From NCBI GenBank assembly GCA_012959465.1, contig DUDC01000017.1:1-35400 (forward strand): a stretch of DNA of 35,400 bases, read 5' to 3'. This document shows, piece by piece, positions 1-8,982 of the stretch. The notes beneath the pieces were generated by a model. The model ran no database searches and was not told the origin of the DNA. It was given only the letters and a program-made list of their open reading frames with translations. Every line of letters begins with the position of its first letter. Within the stretch, counting starts at the first letter, position 1. The stretch is from Planctomycetaceae bacterium. GTDB taxonomy: Bacteria; Planctomycetota; Planctomycetia; Pirellulales; Pirellulaceae. Made by a program: the position numbers and the translations under genes.

Positions 1-622
1 ACGCCCAACCAACCCACTGCTTACGTTTTGCGTCGCCGAGTTTCTCAAACATATCCTGTCCGACTGCACCGGCAGCTCGCCAACTCTCGCCATTGTTGAC
101 TCGCCAAAATGCGGCCAGAGCATCGGCCCCTTCGCGGTAACCCGCGTCGTTCGCCCGTCGGTACCAGAGAGACGCCAGAACTTCAGCTCCGTCGTGAACT
201 CGGTTTGCTCGAAACAGGCTCTTTGCGAGTCTTCTTCCCACGTCGGAATTCGCGGAGTCTTTGGGGTACTTTTGAATAAACTGTCGGCACGCGGCCTCCA
301 GTTCCCCGTCCCGCGACAAGATTTCCAAGGCGTCAATCATTTTGAGCATGATAGCGCGGTGACGCGGGTCGGCTGGATGTGCAACAACAAACTTCTTTGC
401 CGTGCGGGCGACACCCAATACACGCGCGTGCTCGTAGTACAGGTCGACCAACTTCACCATCCGCTCAGCGGCTTCAACACTCGAGTCCTTGTAGCTGGCC
501 AGCTCGCCTTCAAGTTGCGACACTTGTTGATCGACCTTGTCCACTTCATCCTGGCTAACCGCCGGGACGGAACCTACCAAAGCCGACAGAATTGCGACCG
601 CGAAAATTGTAGAGCGATTCAT
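1..622 (-). CDS. Secreted helical/TPR-like repeat protein, cut off by the window edge
   Basis: The reading frame is open from an ATG at 622 down to position 1, so only the first 207 residues are visible and the C-terminus lies outside the window. The first ~23 residues are a Sec signal (basic MNRS, hydrophobic core, then VSQ before a charged mature start). The mature part begins with a coiled-coil-like stretch (VDQQVSQLEGELASY) and continues as amphipathic helices. Residues ~165-200 (GYREGADALAAFW, then GESWRAAGAVGQDMF) resemble Sel1/TPR-type helical repeats. It lies 60 bp downstream of the larger TPR gene on the same strand, so co-transcription is likely. It is probably a periplasmic or envelope scaffold protein. 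The specific role is unknown. Confidence 0.7.
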   Translation of the reverse strand, partial: MNRSTIFAVAILSALVGSVPAVSQDEVDKVDQQVSQLEGELASYKDSSVEAAERMVKLVDLYYEHARVLGVARTAKKFVVAHPADPRHRAIMLKMIDALEILSRDGELEAACRQFIQKYPKDSANSDVGRRLAKSLFRANRVHDGAEVLASLWYRRANDAGYREGADALAAFWRVNNGESWRAAGAVGQDMFEKLGDAKRKQWVGWA

Positions 623-682
623 CTCAACACTTTCGAAAAAAACTTTCACAATGAAGTGGTGGCAGAATAACCGCTGACTCCA

Positions 683-3052
683 TCAGGGTGAGGGTGAGGG
701 TGAGGGTGAGGCAACGGCTGGCGACAAAGCCTCGGAAATCCTCTTTGCGTCCGGAGCCAACGGACTCTCCGGAAACTCGCCAATCAACTGATCAAATCGA
801 GCCTGCGCGCTGGCCTTCCGTCCCATACGAAACAGACAGCGGCCGTAGTTAAAGAGAATGACGTCCAAGAACTTGGCATCAGGATGTTCCGCGAGGACCG
901 TTTCGAACGTGTCGATGGCACGGCTGTAGTCTTTTTGTTGGTAGTAGTAGTTTGCCATCTTGGCAACCGCCTCACCAACCCGCCCGCTTTCAGGAAAGTC
1001 GTCGAACACCTTCTTGTATTCCTGAAATGCTTTGTCACGCATTTGGGCAACCGACGTTACTCCACGAGCTTCCGCCTCGTCCGCCATTTGATCGAAACAG
1101 GCGGCCACACCAAACTGCGCCTCGCCCCGCAACTGGCTTGTTTTCATACCAACCAGGCGATTGTAGATACCAATGGCTCGATTCAACTCTCCCTGTTTCC
1201 TGGCGACATCGGCCAACTGTAAGAGAGCATCGTCAACAAAGCCACTGCTGGGAAACTCACGCTGCAACCGCGCGCACATGGCAGCCGCCAGGTTCAGGCG
1301 GTCCATTTCAAAGTAGATTTTCCAGATCTGCACGTACGACTGCTCCAACATTCGACCACCCAGCTTCTGTGACTCCTTTGTCACCTCCTCGCACACCACC
1401 AACGCCTGTTCGTATTTTTCCATCGCGTTCGTTTTTAGGCCAAACTCCTTGTAACGGTTCCCAATATTGGTAAGCGCATTAGCCGTCTTGAGTTTTGTCT
1501 GTATGCGAAGCTCCGCGTCGGTGATGACTGCCTGCGTCACGCGTACGCCGCCAACATTCCCTTCAAGGCATCGAGCGTTGGCGAGTAATTGCCGAACGCC
1601 CTCGCCGCGGTGCAATTCATCTAAGTAGACAACGCGAACTTGATCGCCGGCGATCGCCTGGAGCACCTTGTCGTTGGGTTTCGCCGTGTCCGATTTCTCC
1701 AGCGGTAAGACGACTCGAAAAATCCCCGTGTGGATCAATGGTTCACCATCTACCGCAGGATTTGGCTGAGTCTCTTCCTTCGCGTCCGCCGAACCGACGA
1801 TTTCCAATACGTTACTCGTCTCGCCGTTAGAGGGCGGCGGCACGTCCAGTTCGGGTGTCGCGATAGCAACTTCGGTCAAGACGACTTCAGTCCTGTCAAT
1901 GAGTTTGTAGGGATCAATTTCTTTGGCGTCCTCCTCTGATTCGCCGCTGGCATCTCTCTCGGCCGCGGCCTCAACGGCTTCCGCCTCAAGTTCTTCGTCG
2001 GACTTTAAACGATGGACTTCTACGATCGCCTTGATCGAATCAGCTTTACCCGTTCGATCACCATCGGCGTCGGCAATTTGTACATTCACGGACTTTCCCA
2101 GCACGACGCCTCGCAACCGATCGCTGAAGGCGCCGTCGGTAATCTGCACATGGGCGTTGCCAACAACCACGACCTCTTTCAACACGCTGTTGTCTAGATC
2201 ACCGGTGGCCGTGTGTTGGTCCGTATAGATCACTTTGACGGCATCCCCACCCTTGATCTCAAGAATCCCATTGGACGGATCCGGCTTCCCAAGGCGAGTG
2301 GGTACGGATCCCAACGCAATCCGCACGTTGCGACCAATGAGGAAACACTCCACGGTAACGCTGTCACCACCAGAGGATTCGCAGCGCACCGAGACTTTAT
2401 CTTCGGTACTGAGCACGGCAAGGTCCGCGTCCTCAATTTTCACAAACAGCCGTTTTCCGGCCTCAAGTTTTTCGACCGTGTCTTGGGCACTTCCGAGCGT
2501 AGTTCCGACTTTTTGCAATGCGTCGATCGCACGACTGTAGTGACCCAACTGAAAGTGGCCCAAGCCGATGTAATAGTACGCCTGGTTCACTTGGGGACTG
2601 GTCGGAAACGACTGAATCACATCCCGCATGACCTGAAAGCACTTGCCGTAATTACGGTCGTGGTAGAAGCAAATTCCGAATTTCAAGGTCGCTTCGGCTC
2701 GCTGCTGAGTGTCACGGTTGTCCGCCGCCGCGACAATTTCGAAATGTCCACGACCCTGGTCGTAGGCACGATCGCGTTCGAGGAAGTAGTTTCCCAGTCG
2801 CATGTGTGCGAGGTAACGAACGGGACTTCGGGGATAACGCTCGATGACCGACTGCCAGATCTCAACCGCTTTTGCCAGTTCGTCGACCTCGTAACGAGCG
2901 TCTCCCGCGTCGATGAGTTTCCGGGCAGCCCGGTCCTCGATCAACGATCCCCTGGGCGGCGGTGCATCATCCTGCCCAATCGCGCTGTTTGCCAAGAAAA
3001 AGAAAGTAAACGCCCAGCATTTGGCGAGCAATCGTGCATTTGGAGATGGCAT
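683..3052 (-). CDS. Secreted tetratricopeptide repeat protein (789 aa)
   Basis: Residues 1-26 form a Sec signal peptide ending ANSAIGQ. Residues ~45-190 hold TPR units of the YbgF/outer-membrane-lipoprotein type (AVEIWQSVIERYPRSP, then IDALQKV). Residues ~530-770 hold a second TPR block (AIGIYNRLVG, AIDTFETVLAEHPDAK, ASAQARFDQLIGEFPESP). Between them are at least two related beta-rich modules, each with a GD-x-V-[KR]-V-x-Y-x-D core (near residues 275 and 470), separated by an acidic Glu/Ala-rich linker. The protein ends in Ser-Pro dipeptides encoded by a hexanucleotide repeat. The first gene after the 3053-3331 gap, it precedes the cut-off repeat protein by 60 bp. The TPR arrays suggest protein-protein contacts in the periplasm. 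No enzymatic motif was seen and the partner is unknown. Confidence 0.85.
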   Translation of the reverse strand: MPSPNARLLAKCWAFTFFFLANSAIGQDDAPPPRGSLIEDRAARKLIDAGDARYEVDELAKAVEIWQSVIERYPRSPVRYLAHMRLGNYFLERDRAYDQGRGHFEIVAAADNRDTQQRAEATLKFGICFYHDRNYGKCFQVMRDVIQSFPTSPQVNQAYYYIGLGHFQLGHYSRAIDALQKVGTTLGSAQDTVEKLEAGKRLFVKIEDADLAVLSTEDKVSVRCESSGGDSVTVECFLIGRNVRIALGSVPTRLGKPDPSNGILEIKGGDAVKVIYTDQHTATGDLDNSVLKEVVVVGNAHVQITDGAFSDRLRGVVLGKSVNVQIADADGDRTGKADSIKAIVEVHRLKSDEELEAEAVEAAAERDASGESEEDAKEIDPYKLIDRTEVVLTEVAIATPELDVPPPSNGETSNVLEIVGSADAKEETQPNPAVDGEPLIHTGIFRVVLPLEKSDTAKPNDKVLQAIAGDQVRVVYLDELHRGEGVRQLLANARCLEGNVGGVRVTQAVITDAELRIQTKLKTANALTNIGNRYKEFGLKTNAMEKYEQALVVCEEVTKESQKLGGRMLEQSYVQIWKIYFEMDRLNLAAAMCARLQREFPSSGFVDDALLQLADVARKQGELNRAIGIYNRLVGMKTSQLRGEAQFGVAACFDQMADEAEARGVTSVAQMRDKAFQEYKKVFDDFPESGRVGEAVAKMANYYYQQKDYSRAIDTFETVLAEHPDAKFLDVILFNYGRCLFRMGRKASAQARFDQLIGEFPESPLAPDAKRISEALSPAVASPSPSPSP
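686..709. repeat. GGGTGA hexanucleotide tandem repeat (4 units) at a gene end
   Basis: Four perfect GGGTGA units on the plus strand read as TCACCC on the coding strand and encode Ser-Pro dipeptides. The TGA stop of the TPR gene follows directly at 683-685. Slippage by whole units would only change the number of Ser-Pro pairs. Confidence 0.9.
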
Positions 3053-3190
3053 GATATTAATCCACGTCGCACGTGGTGTTTGAGAAAAAAGGAATCACTA
3101 AATCAGTCTGGTTATGGCGTGCATCTGAGTCAAATCCAGAACCCAACTTCGACCAACGTCATCGAATACCGGAGGGTGGCAAAGGTCGAG

Positions 3191-3221
3191 TGAAAAACAA
3201 TCCCCGCTCGTGAAAACGGGG
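3191..3221 (-). terminator. Possible rho-independent terminator downstream of the DUF1501 gene
   Basis: Read on the minus strand, CCCCG (3217-3221) pairs with CGGGG (3202-3206) across a 10-nt loop and is followed by ATTGTTTTT. The stem is only 5 bp, so this is a weak candidate. The rest of 3053-3331 holds no convincing gene. Confidence 0.35.
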
Positions 3222-3331
3222 CTCTGCCCGCTCGCCCCCAACCATGGGGTGTGCTGTCGAACCGGATACCATCGCCCGTCTACCAACTCGTTTCTGGAAA
3301 AAGCGACGGCGCTGGTAAATGCTGAATCCAC

Positions 3332-4591
3332 TTAGCCGAAGAGTTCCTTCACCGCGGTCCCATCGTCAACCAGCTTCATGGGTCGCTTCAGTGGCGTCAT
3401 CACTTCTTTTTCCGGATCGATCCCCAGGGCGTGACAAAGCGTCGCGTGGATGTCTGGTACTTGAACCGGTCGATCCTTGGGCTCACCTCCATCTTGATCG
3501 GAAGAGCCAATCACCGTGCCTCCTTGAATACCTCCGCCGGCCATGAAGCAGCTGAAGACAGACGGCCAGTGATCCCGTCCCGCGTTGTCGTTCACCCGTG
3601 GAGTTCGTCCGAACTCGCTGACCATAAGCACCAATGTCTTTTCCAGCATGCCCGTGTCGGCCAAGTCCTCAATTAACGACGCGAGTGCTGGGTCCATCAC
3701 CTCGCCATGGGAAGCCATCGCTTCAAAGTTGTTACTATGTGTATCAAAGCCGCCACGGTTCACCTGTACGAACCGAACACCATTCTCGACCAGCCGTTTA
3801 GCAAGAAGCGCACCGCGACCAAACGTCGTGTCGCCGTAACGGTCGAGCACTTTTTGCGGGACTTTACTGAACTCGAATGCCTCGAGCGCTGGACTTCGCA
3901 TGAGTTCAACAGCATCATCGATCGATGTCTTACCAGCCGTCAGTCGAACGTCATTCTTATTCGCCGCGAATCGACGGTTGAACTTCGCCAACGTCTCCAG
4001 CCGCTTGGCGCCGCGCGTCTCGGCAATTCGTTCCGGGAATGAAAGGTAGGGGTCCTTCATTCCTGGCGTGGCGATGTAGTAAGCTTCACATTGCTGACCA
4101 AGATACGAAGCGCGTGGCGCTGATCCGCTGATCGAAATGTAGGCCGGTAAATCGCCCAAGTTCGGTAATTCACTGACGACGACCGAACCAAATCCAGGGT
4201 GAATCAGATTGCCAGCGGGCAAATAGCTCGTCTGCACGTTGTAGGTGGCTCTACCGTGGGCACCCTGTGTTCCGGCGATTGAGCGAATCAACGCCGCATG
4301 GTGCATCTGTTTTGCAAGCTTGGGGAAGATCTCGGAAATCTGCAGTCCGGGGACCGTGGTCGAAATCGGTTCGAATTCTCCCTGCGTTGGTCGCCCCGGT
4401 TTTGGATCCCAGGTGTCGATATGCGACATACCTCCGCCGTTCCAGAACAGGATCACGTTTTCGGCTAACGGCTTATGGTCCTTGCCGGTATTTGCCAGCA
4501 AATCACTGACGCTCATCCCCAACAGTGTGGCTCCGGTCCCCGCGAGCATTTGCCGCCGTGTTACCCTGTAGTCCTTACACGACATCCACAT
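3332..4591 (-). CDS. DUF1501 family protein, Tat-exported
   Basis: This 419-residue protein belongs to the DUF1501 family, which is very abundant in planctomycetes and has an alkaline-phosphatase/sulfatase-like fold. The N-terminus carries twin arginines and a hydrophobic stretch (VTRRQMLAGTGATLLG, ~residues 10-26) as in a Tat signal. Family features are FWNGGGMSHIDTWDPKPG (~residue 50), GGFDTHSNN in the middle and SEFGRTPRVN followed by GRDHWP in the C-terminal half. The Asp and His residues of these motifs resemble metal ligands of the superfamily. The start at 4591 is supported by AGAGGAG about 7 nt upstream. It follows the DUF1549/DUF1553 gene by 99 bp on the same strand, the standard planctomycete pair. 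The biochemical activity is not established. Confidence 0.93.
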   Translation of the reverse strand: MWMSCKDYRVTRRQMLAGTGATLLGMSVSDLLANTGKDHKPLAENVILFWNGGGMSHIDTWDPKPGRPTQGEFEPISTTVPGLQISEIFPKLAKQMHHAALIRSIAGTQGAHGRATYNVQTSYLPAGNLIHPGFGSVVVSELPNLGDLPAYISISGSAPRASYLGQQCEAYYIATPGMKDPYLSFPERIAETRGAKRLETLAKFNRRFAANKNDVRLTAGKTSIDDAVELMRSPALEAFEFSKVPQKVLDRYGDTTFGRGALLAKRLVENGVRFVQVNRGGFDTHSNNFEAMASHGEVMDPALASLIEDLADTGMLEKTLVLMVSEFGRTPRVNDNAGRDHWPSVFSCFMAGGGIQGGTVIGSSDQDGGEPKDRPVQVPDIHATLCHALGIDPEKEVMTPLKRPMKLVDDGTAVKELFG

Positions 4592-4690
4592 GATTCGACT
4601 CCTCTGTCAGCGAATTGGTTTTGGTCCGAAAAGCTCTCATTGATCGCTTCCGACCTCTTCATCTCAACGACCAGACTCATTCATGCCACG

Positions 4691-6859
4691 TTAAGGCAAG
4701 AATCGAAATTCATTGCAATTCAACAATACCCACCGCAGATCTTCCATTCCAGACAATACGTCACGTCCAATGATCTCACGCGATTCAGCGACCTCCACCT
4801 TCGTGGGGACTCGCGTGAGGATCTCAAGATACACGAATTGGATCGCCTTATCCAAATTGGCTTTCTTGCCCATCAGCATTTCGTGGACAGGTTCCAGTGA
4901 ACCGACACGCGCCGCCTCGTTGGTCAATCGTCCGTTGAACATCATCAGAGCCTGCCGCATCGACGCATTATCGTCGCGGAAATCACCGAGTTGTTGACGT
5001 TCCGGCTGGCCAAACACTCGCAGGAAATGACCCGCCGGGGCAGGGGAGGCCATCCGCAGGGATGAATTGAATCTCGGGTTGTCGTCGTACGAACGCGAAA
5101 CGACCTTTGTAGTGTAGTCCATCCCTGGTCGCGGACGTGTCATCGCCATCCGCTGAGCTTCCAGTTCCTCAGCCGACATGACAGCCATTCGATCGATTAC
5201 CAAATCGTCGTCTTTTTGCTCCAGCAGGGCGGCGAAATCCAACTCGATCGCGTTTTCCAACGAATATCTTCCACTCGAGTCGGCTGATTGGGACAACGGC
5301 ATGGCATTGGAAACCGTAGTTTCCTGCAAATCAGCAATGTTGATTTTCTCGACGCCGCCTTCAGCATCTGCAGCATCGATTTTCTTTGGGACCCGAATCG
5401 TCTCTTGGACGACTTTAGTGTTGACGCCAGCCGGGTGTTTTACATCGAACAGATGTCCTGCGGTGACGATACTGTCATAGAGTGCTTCGCTGATCATCCG
5501 ACGTGTCGGAGTCGCCAGGAACTTGGATTCCAATTCCTCACGCTCGATAGAATCCGCCTGGTCCGGCGCGTGACCACGACCGTAGACGTCGCTCATGGCA
5601 ATCTCACGGATCAGCCATCGCAAGTCGAATCCGTGTGCGACGAACTCGTCGGCCAAGTAGTCCATCACCTCTGGATGCTGGGGCAGGTTGTCTTGTCGAA
5701 AGTCGTCGACCGGTTCAACAAATCCGCGACCCACCAGCTCTTTCCAGATTCGGTTCACGATCTGACGCGAGAAGTATCGATTTCGCGGGTCGGTGACAAA
5801 TGCGGCAAGTTCTTCCCGCAATACACTCGTCCGATAGAGACTCTTTTGAATGTCGATGCTGCGTATATCGCGTTTCGCTTCGCTCGTCGTGGCATCGGGC
5901 AACTCGCCACGAATTCTCAACTCCGCTTTGGCAGCCGCCAGGTCCACCAAGTCAATCAGATTGTCCGCGTCAGCTTCTGCCTTCTCTCGGACAGCTTTAT
6001 CGGCCAGCTTCCGCCGCAATGCCTCAAAGCGAACAATGAAAGACGAACTGGAATCCTCGTCGAGGGCGATGGGAAATCGTGGCGTAATTGGAGCTCGGTC
6101 TTTTGACTCTGCCTCGTCTTCTGGCGGCCACAACACGGACGTCTGGTCCGCTTCGGTCGTGTAGACGACGCGAGTGAATCGTGTTTCGACGCGCTGCGTC
6201 TTGCCAAAATAGGCGGCCAGCCCATAAAAGTCGTGACGGGTCCAAACGTCGAACGGGTGGTCGTGACACTCGGCACATCCCATTCGCACACCAAGGAACA
6301 CTTGTGATGTAACGCTCGCCATCGCGAGTGGGTCCGCATTGTCGCCGAGGATAAAACCGACTTCGGGGTTCACGTTTGCTTTTCCATTGGTGGAAATCAG
6401 CCGACGGGACAACTCGTCATAGGGCATCCCCTCGTCGATCGCCTTGTGAACGTAGGCGATCAGTGCCGACCCACCCGGTGAGCTGGACCGCAAGCGAAGC
6501 ATGTCGGAAAAGAAAATCGTCCAGCGGTCGGTGAACCGGTCTTCGGCCATCAGCTTGTTCAATAGCTTTTCGCGCCGTTGAGATGCTGGCCAACCCATGT
6601 ACTCCTGTATCTCATCATTCGTCGGGATTCGCGCGATGAAGTCGACCGATGCACGACGGAGAAACGAGAGGTCATCGGTCAAAGGAACCGGCTGCGCCGC
6701 CACGCCTAGTTGCTTGTTCTCTTGGCCCAGAATCGCGTCGAGTTCAGCAGCGACGGCCGATAATGAGAAGACAGGACACAAGCCAATGAGGGTCACGAAA
6801 ACTAAACATAGTCGCACGGCAAGCTCCCGCTGCCAGCGAAACACGCGACCTAGTAGCAA
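4691..6859 (-). CDS. DUF1549/DUF1553 (PSCyt2/PSD1) domain protein
   Basis: The 722-residue product starts with a Sec signal (hydrophobic core ~residues 14-38, ending SAVAAEL). Residues ~45-240 match the DUF1549 domain: FLRRASVDFIARIPT, DRWTIFFSDMLR and GVRMGCAECHDHPFDVW. The last contains a CxxCH heme-type motif at C195-H199. Residues ~350-700 match DUF1553: NRIWKELVGRGFVEPVDDFR, then HPEVMDYLADEFVAHGFDLR and a late LTRVPTKVEV segment. Many family members carry an extra N-terminal cytochrome (PSCyt1) domain. This one is the short form without it. It lies directly upstream of the DUF1501 gene and probably shares its transcript. A periplasmic redox or polymer-related role is often suggested for the pair but is inference. 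Confidence 0.93.
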   Translation of the reverse strand: MLLGRVFRWQRELAVRLCLVFVTLIGLCPVFSLSAVAAELDAILGQENKQLGVAAQPVPLTDDLSFLRRASVDFIARIPTNDEIQEYMGWPASQRREKLLNKLMAEDRFTDRWTIFFSDMLRLRSSSPGGSALIAYVHKAIDEGMPYDELSRRLISTNGKANVNPEVGFILGDNADPLAMASVTSQVFLGVRMGCAECHDHPFDVWTRHDFYGLAAYFGKTQRVETRFTRVVYTTEADQTSVLWPPEDEAESKDRAPITPRFPIALDEDSSSSFIVRFEALRRKLADKAVREKAEADADNLIDLVDLAAAKAELRIRGELPDATTSEAKRDIRSIDIQKSLYRTSVLREELAAFVTDPRNRYFSRQIVNRIWKELVGRGFVEPVDDFRQDNLPQHPEVMDYLADEFVAHGFDLRWLIREIAMSDVYGRGHAPDQADSIEREELESKFLATPTRRMISEALYDSIVTAGHLFDVKHPAGVNTKVVQETIRVPKKIDAADAEGGVEKINIADLQETTVSNAMPLSQSADSSGRYSLENAIELDFAALLEQKDDDLVIDRMAVMSAEELEAQRMAMTRPRPGMDYTTKVVSRSYDDNPRFNSSLRMASPAPAGHFLRVFGQPERQQLGDFRDDNASMRQALMMFNGRLTNEAARVGSLEPVHEMLMGKKANLDKAIQFVYLEILTRVPTKVEVAESREIIGRDVLSGMEDLRWVLLNCNEFRFLP

Positions 6860-7061
6860 ATGCGTGTTTCACAGCCGTTCAATTGGGTGGTACGGACGTC
6901 TTGAGTCACCTCATCGTCACCCAATCAACGAGCGAAGTCAATCTTTGTACTCAGGCATGACCGGCATAAGCTTATTTTGTTACCCAAACTACCAAACGGA
7001 TCGGGGCAAGGTCGCCCCATGTGTGGATTCGCCCAATACTGGCCACGAAATCAGGACTCTG

Positions 7062-7088
7062 CGTTAGCCCACTACTGGTGGACTAACG
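7062..7088. repeat. Hairpin-forming inverted repeat
   Basis: CGTTAGCCCAC (7062-7072) pairs with GTGGACTAACG (7078-7088), 10 of 11 positions, around a TACTG loop. There is no T-tract, so it is not a classical terminator. It lies in the leader region of the downstream plus-strand gene. Confidence 0.75.
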
Positions 7089-7091
7089 CAA

Positions 7092-7135
7092 GTGAGTGAG
7101 TGAGTGAGTCTCGAGGGCGGCAAAACGACTCACTC
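7092..7135. repeat. GTGA tetranucleotide repeat plus 9-bp inverted repeat
   Basis: GTGA is repeated four times at 7092-7107. GAGTGAGTC (7102-7110), made partly from the tandem units, is perfectly complementary to GACTCACTC at 7127-7135 with a 16-nt loop. Confidence 0.85.
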
Positions 7136-7186
7136 GCTAGCGCTTCGTGCTTGTATCGCTGGCTTGTTCAGTTCACTGGCAGCGCC

Positions 7187-8881
7187 ATGTATCATATGGT
7201 GATGTTTTCAAATGACCGAGTTACCCGACTAGCCAGTTTGATCACTCTGTCCATGTCCATGCTGACCATCACGGCACAGCAGCCATCCTTGGCTGAAGAG
7301 TCGCAGGCAACCGTGCAGTTCCACTTGCTAGACGTGCCGTCGGGAGAGCTGGCGCCCGCCGTGGTTTGCATTCGGAATCTGGATGATCAGACGGTCCGCC
7401 TTCCTCCCGATGGACGTGTCATGCGACGTGTGGGCCAGACCGAAGAGTTCTATCGTGGAATAGTCTACGAAGTGAACAATCCAGAGTGGATCGGACCACG
7501 AAGAAAGACGCTGGGAAAAGGCAACAACAACGACCGCAGCTACGTTTACGAGGAACTCGCCTCGATCCCCTATTGGCAAGAACCGGTGCTGTATCAAACA
7601 CAGCCCTCGTTTTCAATCAAACTCCGTTCCGGTCACTATCAGATATCGGTGGCGCGGGGCATGGAGTACATCCCAGTCACGCGCAAGTTCGAGGTGTCAG
7701 ACAAGGACCAAGAATTCACCGTACGACTGGAGAGGTGGGTCGACTTACCGGCGCGCGGCTGGTTTTCCGGCGACGTTCATGTACACCATCCGACAACGAA
7801 GAAGACGCATCGAGACTTCTTGCTTCGTTATGCCGAGGCCGAGGACCTGCACGTCGTCAATGTGCTGGAGATGGGCCATCATCGAGGTACGGATTTTAAG
7901 CAACTCGGATTTGGCAAGGCATTTCGACAGCGCCAGGGCGACTACTGCCTGGTTAGCGGACAGGAAGAACCTCGCAGTACGTTCGGCCACATCATTGGAT
8001 TGAATACGTCCGCCCTAGCCCGCGACCTGGCCACGTACGACCTCTACGACCTAGCATTCAAACGCATCCACGACCAGCCGGATGCCGTTGTGGGTTTTGC
8101 ACATTTCTCTTGGAATGGCTGCAACCTACCGCGCGGTTTTCCGTGGTACGTTACCACCGAGGGAATTGATTTTGTGGAGCTACTACAATTCAGCCGCATC
8201 AACACCTTGGACTACTACGACTATCTGAATCTCGGATTTCGATTGGCCGCCGCTGCGGGAAGCGATGCGCCCTGGGGATCGACGATCGGTGAAGTTCGGA
8301 CGTTTGTCCACACGGGCGAAACACTTGACTTGGACCGTTGGTTTGAGGGGTTAAAGGTCGGACGTACCTTTGTCAGCAATGGCCCAGCACTCGATTTCAC
8401 CGTGAACGGAAAACTCCCCGGATCGGAAATCCAGTTTGACGGCGGGCATTCGGTCAAAGTGCGCGCCCGATCGTGGGGCCACGAAAAAGTCGGTCTACCC
8501 CAAATCCTTGAATTGGTGAGCAACAACGGCACGCTGCACAAAGTGACACGAAGCGACGACAGCCCCAACGAACTCCGTATGGAACTCGACATCGATATCG
8601 ATCGCAGCAAATGGCTGGCAATCAGCACCCGCTGTGCAAACGGGGCCGTCGCTCATACGACACCCGTCTATGTTGTGGTCGACGGGCAACCGACTTGGTC
8701 ACCATCTCAGAGCGCTCGGATCGTCAAGAAACAACTCGACGCCATTGCGATGATTGAAGAAGAGTTTTCCAAAGGCACCGACCTTCGCAGTCGGGCGATC
8801 CATCAACGTTTGGACAGAGCCAAGTCGTACTACGCCAAACTCCTGACTGCCACCCAGAAAAAATCAACCGATGAGCGCTAG
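7187..8881 (+). CDS. Secreted CehA/McbA-family (PHP-domain) metallohydrolase
   Basis: The protein has a hydrophobic leader (RLASLITLSMSMLTITA, then PSLA-EE). A beta-rich domain (~residues 40-190) precedes the catalytic part. The PHP signature GWFSGDVHVHHP is followed by AEAEDLHVVNVLEMGH, GQEEPRSTFGHIIGLN and a late AAAGSDAPWG, supplying the His/Asp ligands expected for a PHP metal centre. CehA/McbA relatives hydrolyse phosphoesters or carbamate-type bonds, but the substrate here is unknown. The frame stays open back to a GTG inside the tandem repeat at 7100. I chose the ATG at 7187 because it gives a normal signal peptide; ATGs at 7196 and 7202 are equally possible and none has a clear Shine-Dalgarno. 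The gene stands alone between two minus-strand units. Confidence 0.85.
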   Translation: MYHMVMFSNDRVTRLASLITLSMSMLTITAQQPSLAEESQATVQFHLLDVPSGELAPAVVCIRNLDDQTVRLPPDGRVMRRVGQTEEFYRGIVYEVNNPEWIGPRRKTLGKGNNNDRSYVYEELASIPYWQEPVLYQTQPSFSIKLRSGHYQISVARGMEYIPVTRKFEVSDKDQEFTVRLERWVDLPARGWFSGDVHVHHPTTKKTHRDFLLRYAEAEDLHVVNVLEMGHHRGTDFKQLGFGKAFRQRQGDYCLVSGQEEPRSTFGHIIGLNTSALARDLATYDLYDLAFKRIHDQPDAVVGFAHFSWNGCNLPRGFPWYVTTEGIDFVELLQFSRINTLDYYDYLNLGFRLAAAAGSDAPWGSTIGEVRTFVHTGETLDLDRWFEGLKVGRTFVSNGPALDFTVNGKLPGSEIQFDGGHSVKVRARSWGHEKVGLPQILELVSNNGTLHKVTRSDDSPNELRMELDIDIDRSKWLAISTRCANGAVAHTTPVYVVVDGQPTWSPSQSARIVKKQLDAIAMIEEEFSKGTDLRSRAIHQRLDRAKSYYAKLLTATQKKSTDER

Positions 8882-8918
8882 CCCACGGTTTGTGCCTCGC
8901 AATTACCTCTCGCATGAA

Positions 8919-8941
8919 CCGGACGCTAGCGCGTGCCGGCT
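8919..8941. repeat. Palindrome-rich intergenic element (CCGG...CCGG around CGCTAGCG)
   Basis: CCGG arms enclose the self-complementary octamer CGCTAGCG in the 101-bp gap between two convergent genes. The GCTAGC core recurs in several gaps of this window (7136, 8876, 22424, 34817), suggesting a dispersed element. Termination activity cannot be judged because no T-tract follows. Confidence 0.45.
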
Positions 8942-8982
8942 GATTTGTCGATCAAACCCAAAACTGCCTATTCGCCGTCGAG

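Larger units (their letters stand above)
6860..7186. other. Divergent intergenic region with hairpin and tandem repeat
   Basis: These 327 bp separate the divergent DUF1549/1553 and PHP-hydrolase genes and must hold both promoters. No clear promoter hexamers could be assigned. The notable content is the hairpin at 7062-7088, the GTGA tandem repeat at 7092-7107 and the inverted repeat 7102-7110/7127-7135. No gene was seen. Confidence 0.6.

Noticed and set aside
2213..3193. A 326-codon plus-strand frame opposite the TPR gene
   Set aside because: It lies antisense to a gene with clear TPRs and a signal peptide, and its own protein lacks any recognised pattern.
3098..3331. A 77-codon minus-strand frame in the gap after the DUF1501 gene
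   Set aside because: It has no RBS or family features and runs through a hairpin; it is better seen as an intergenic region.
5288..6106. A 272-codon plus-strand frame
   Set aside because: It is a shadow on the opposite strand of the DUF1549/DUF1553 gene, whose domains are clear.
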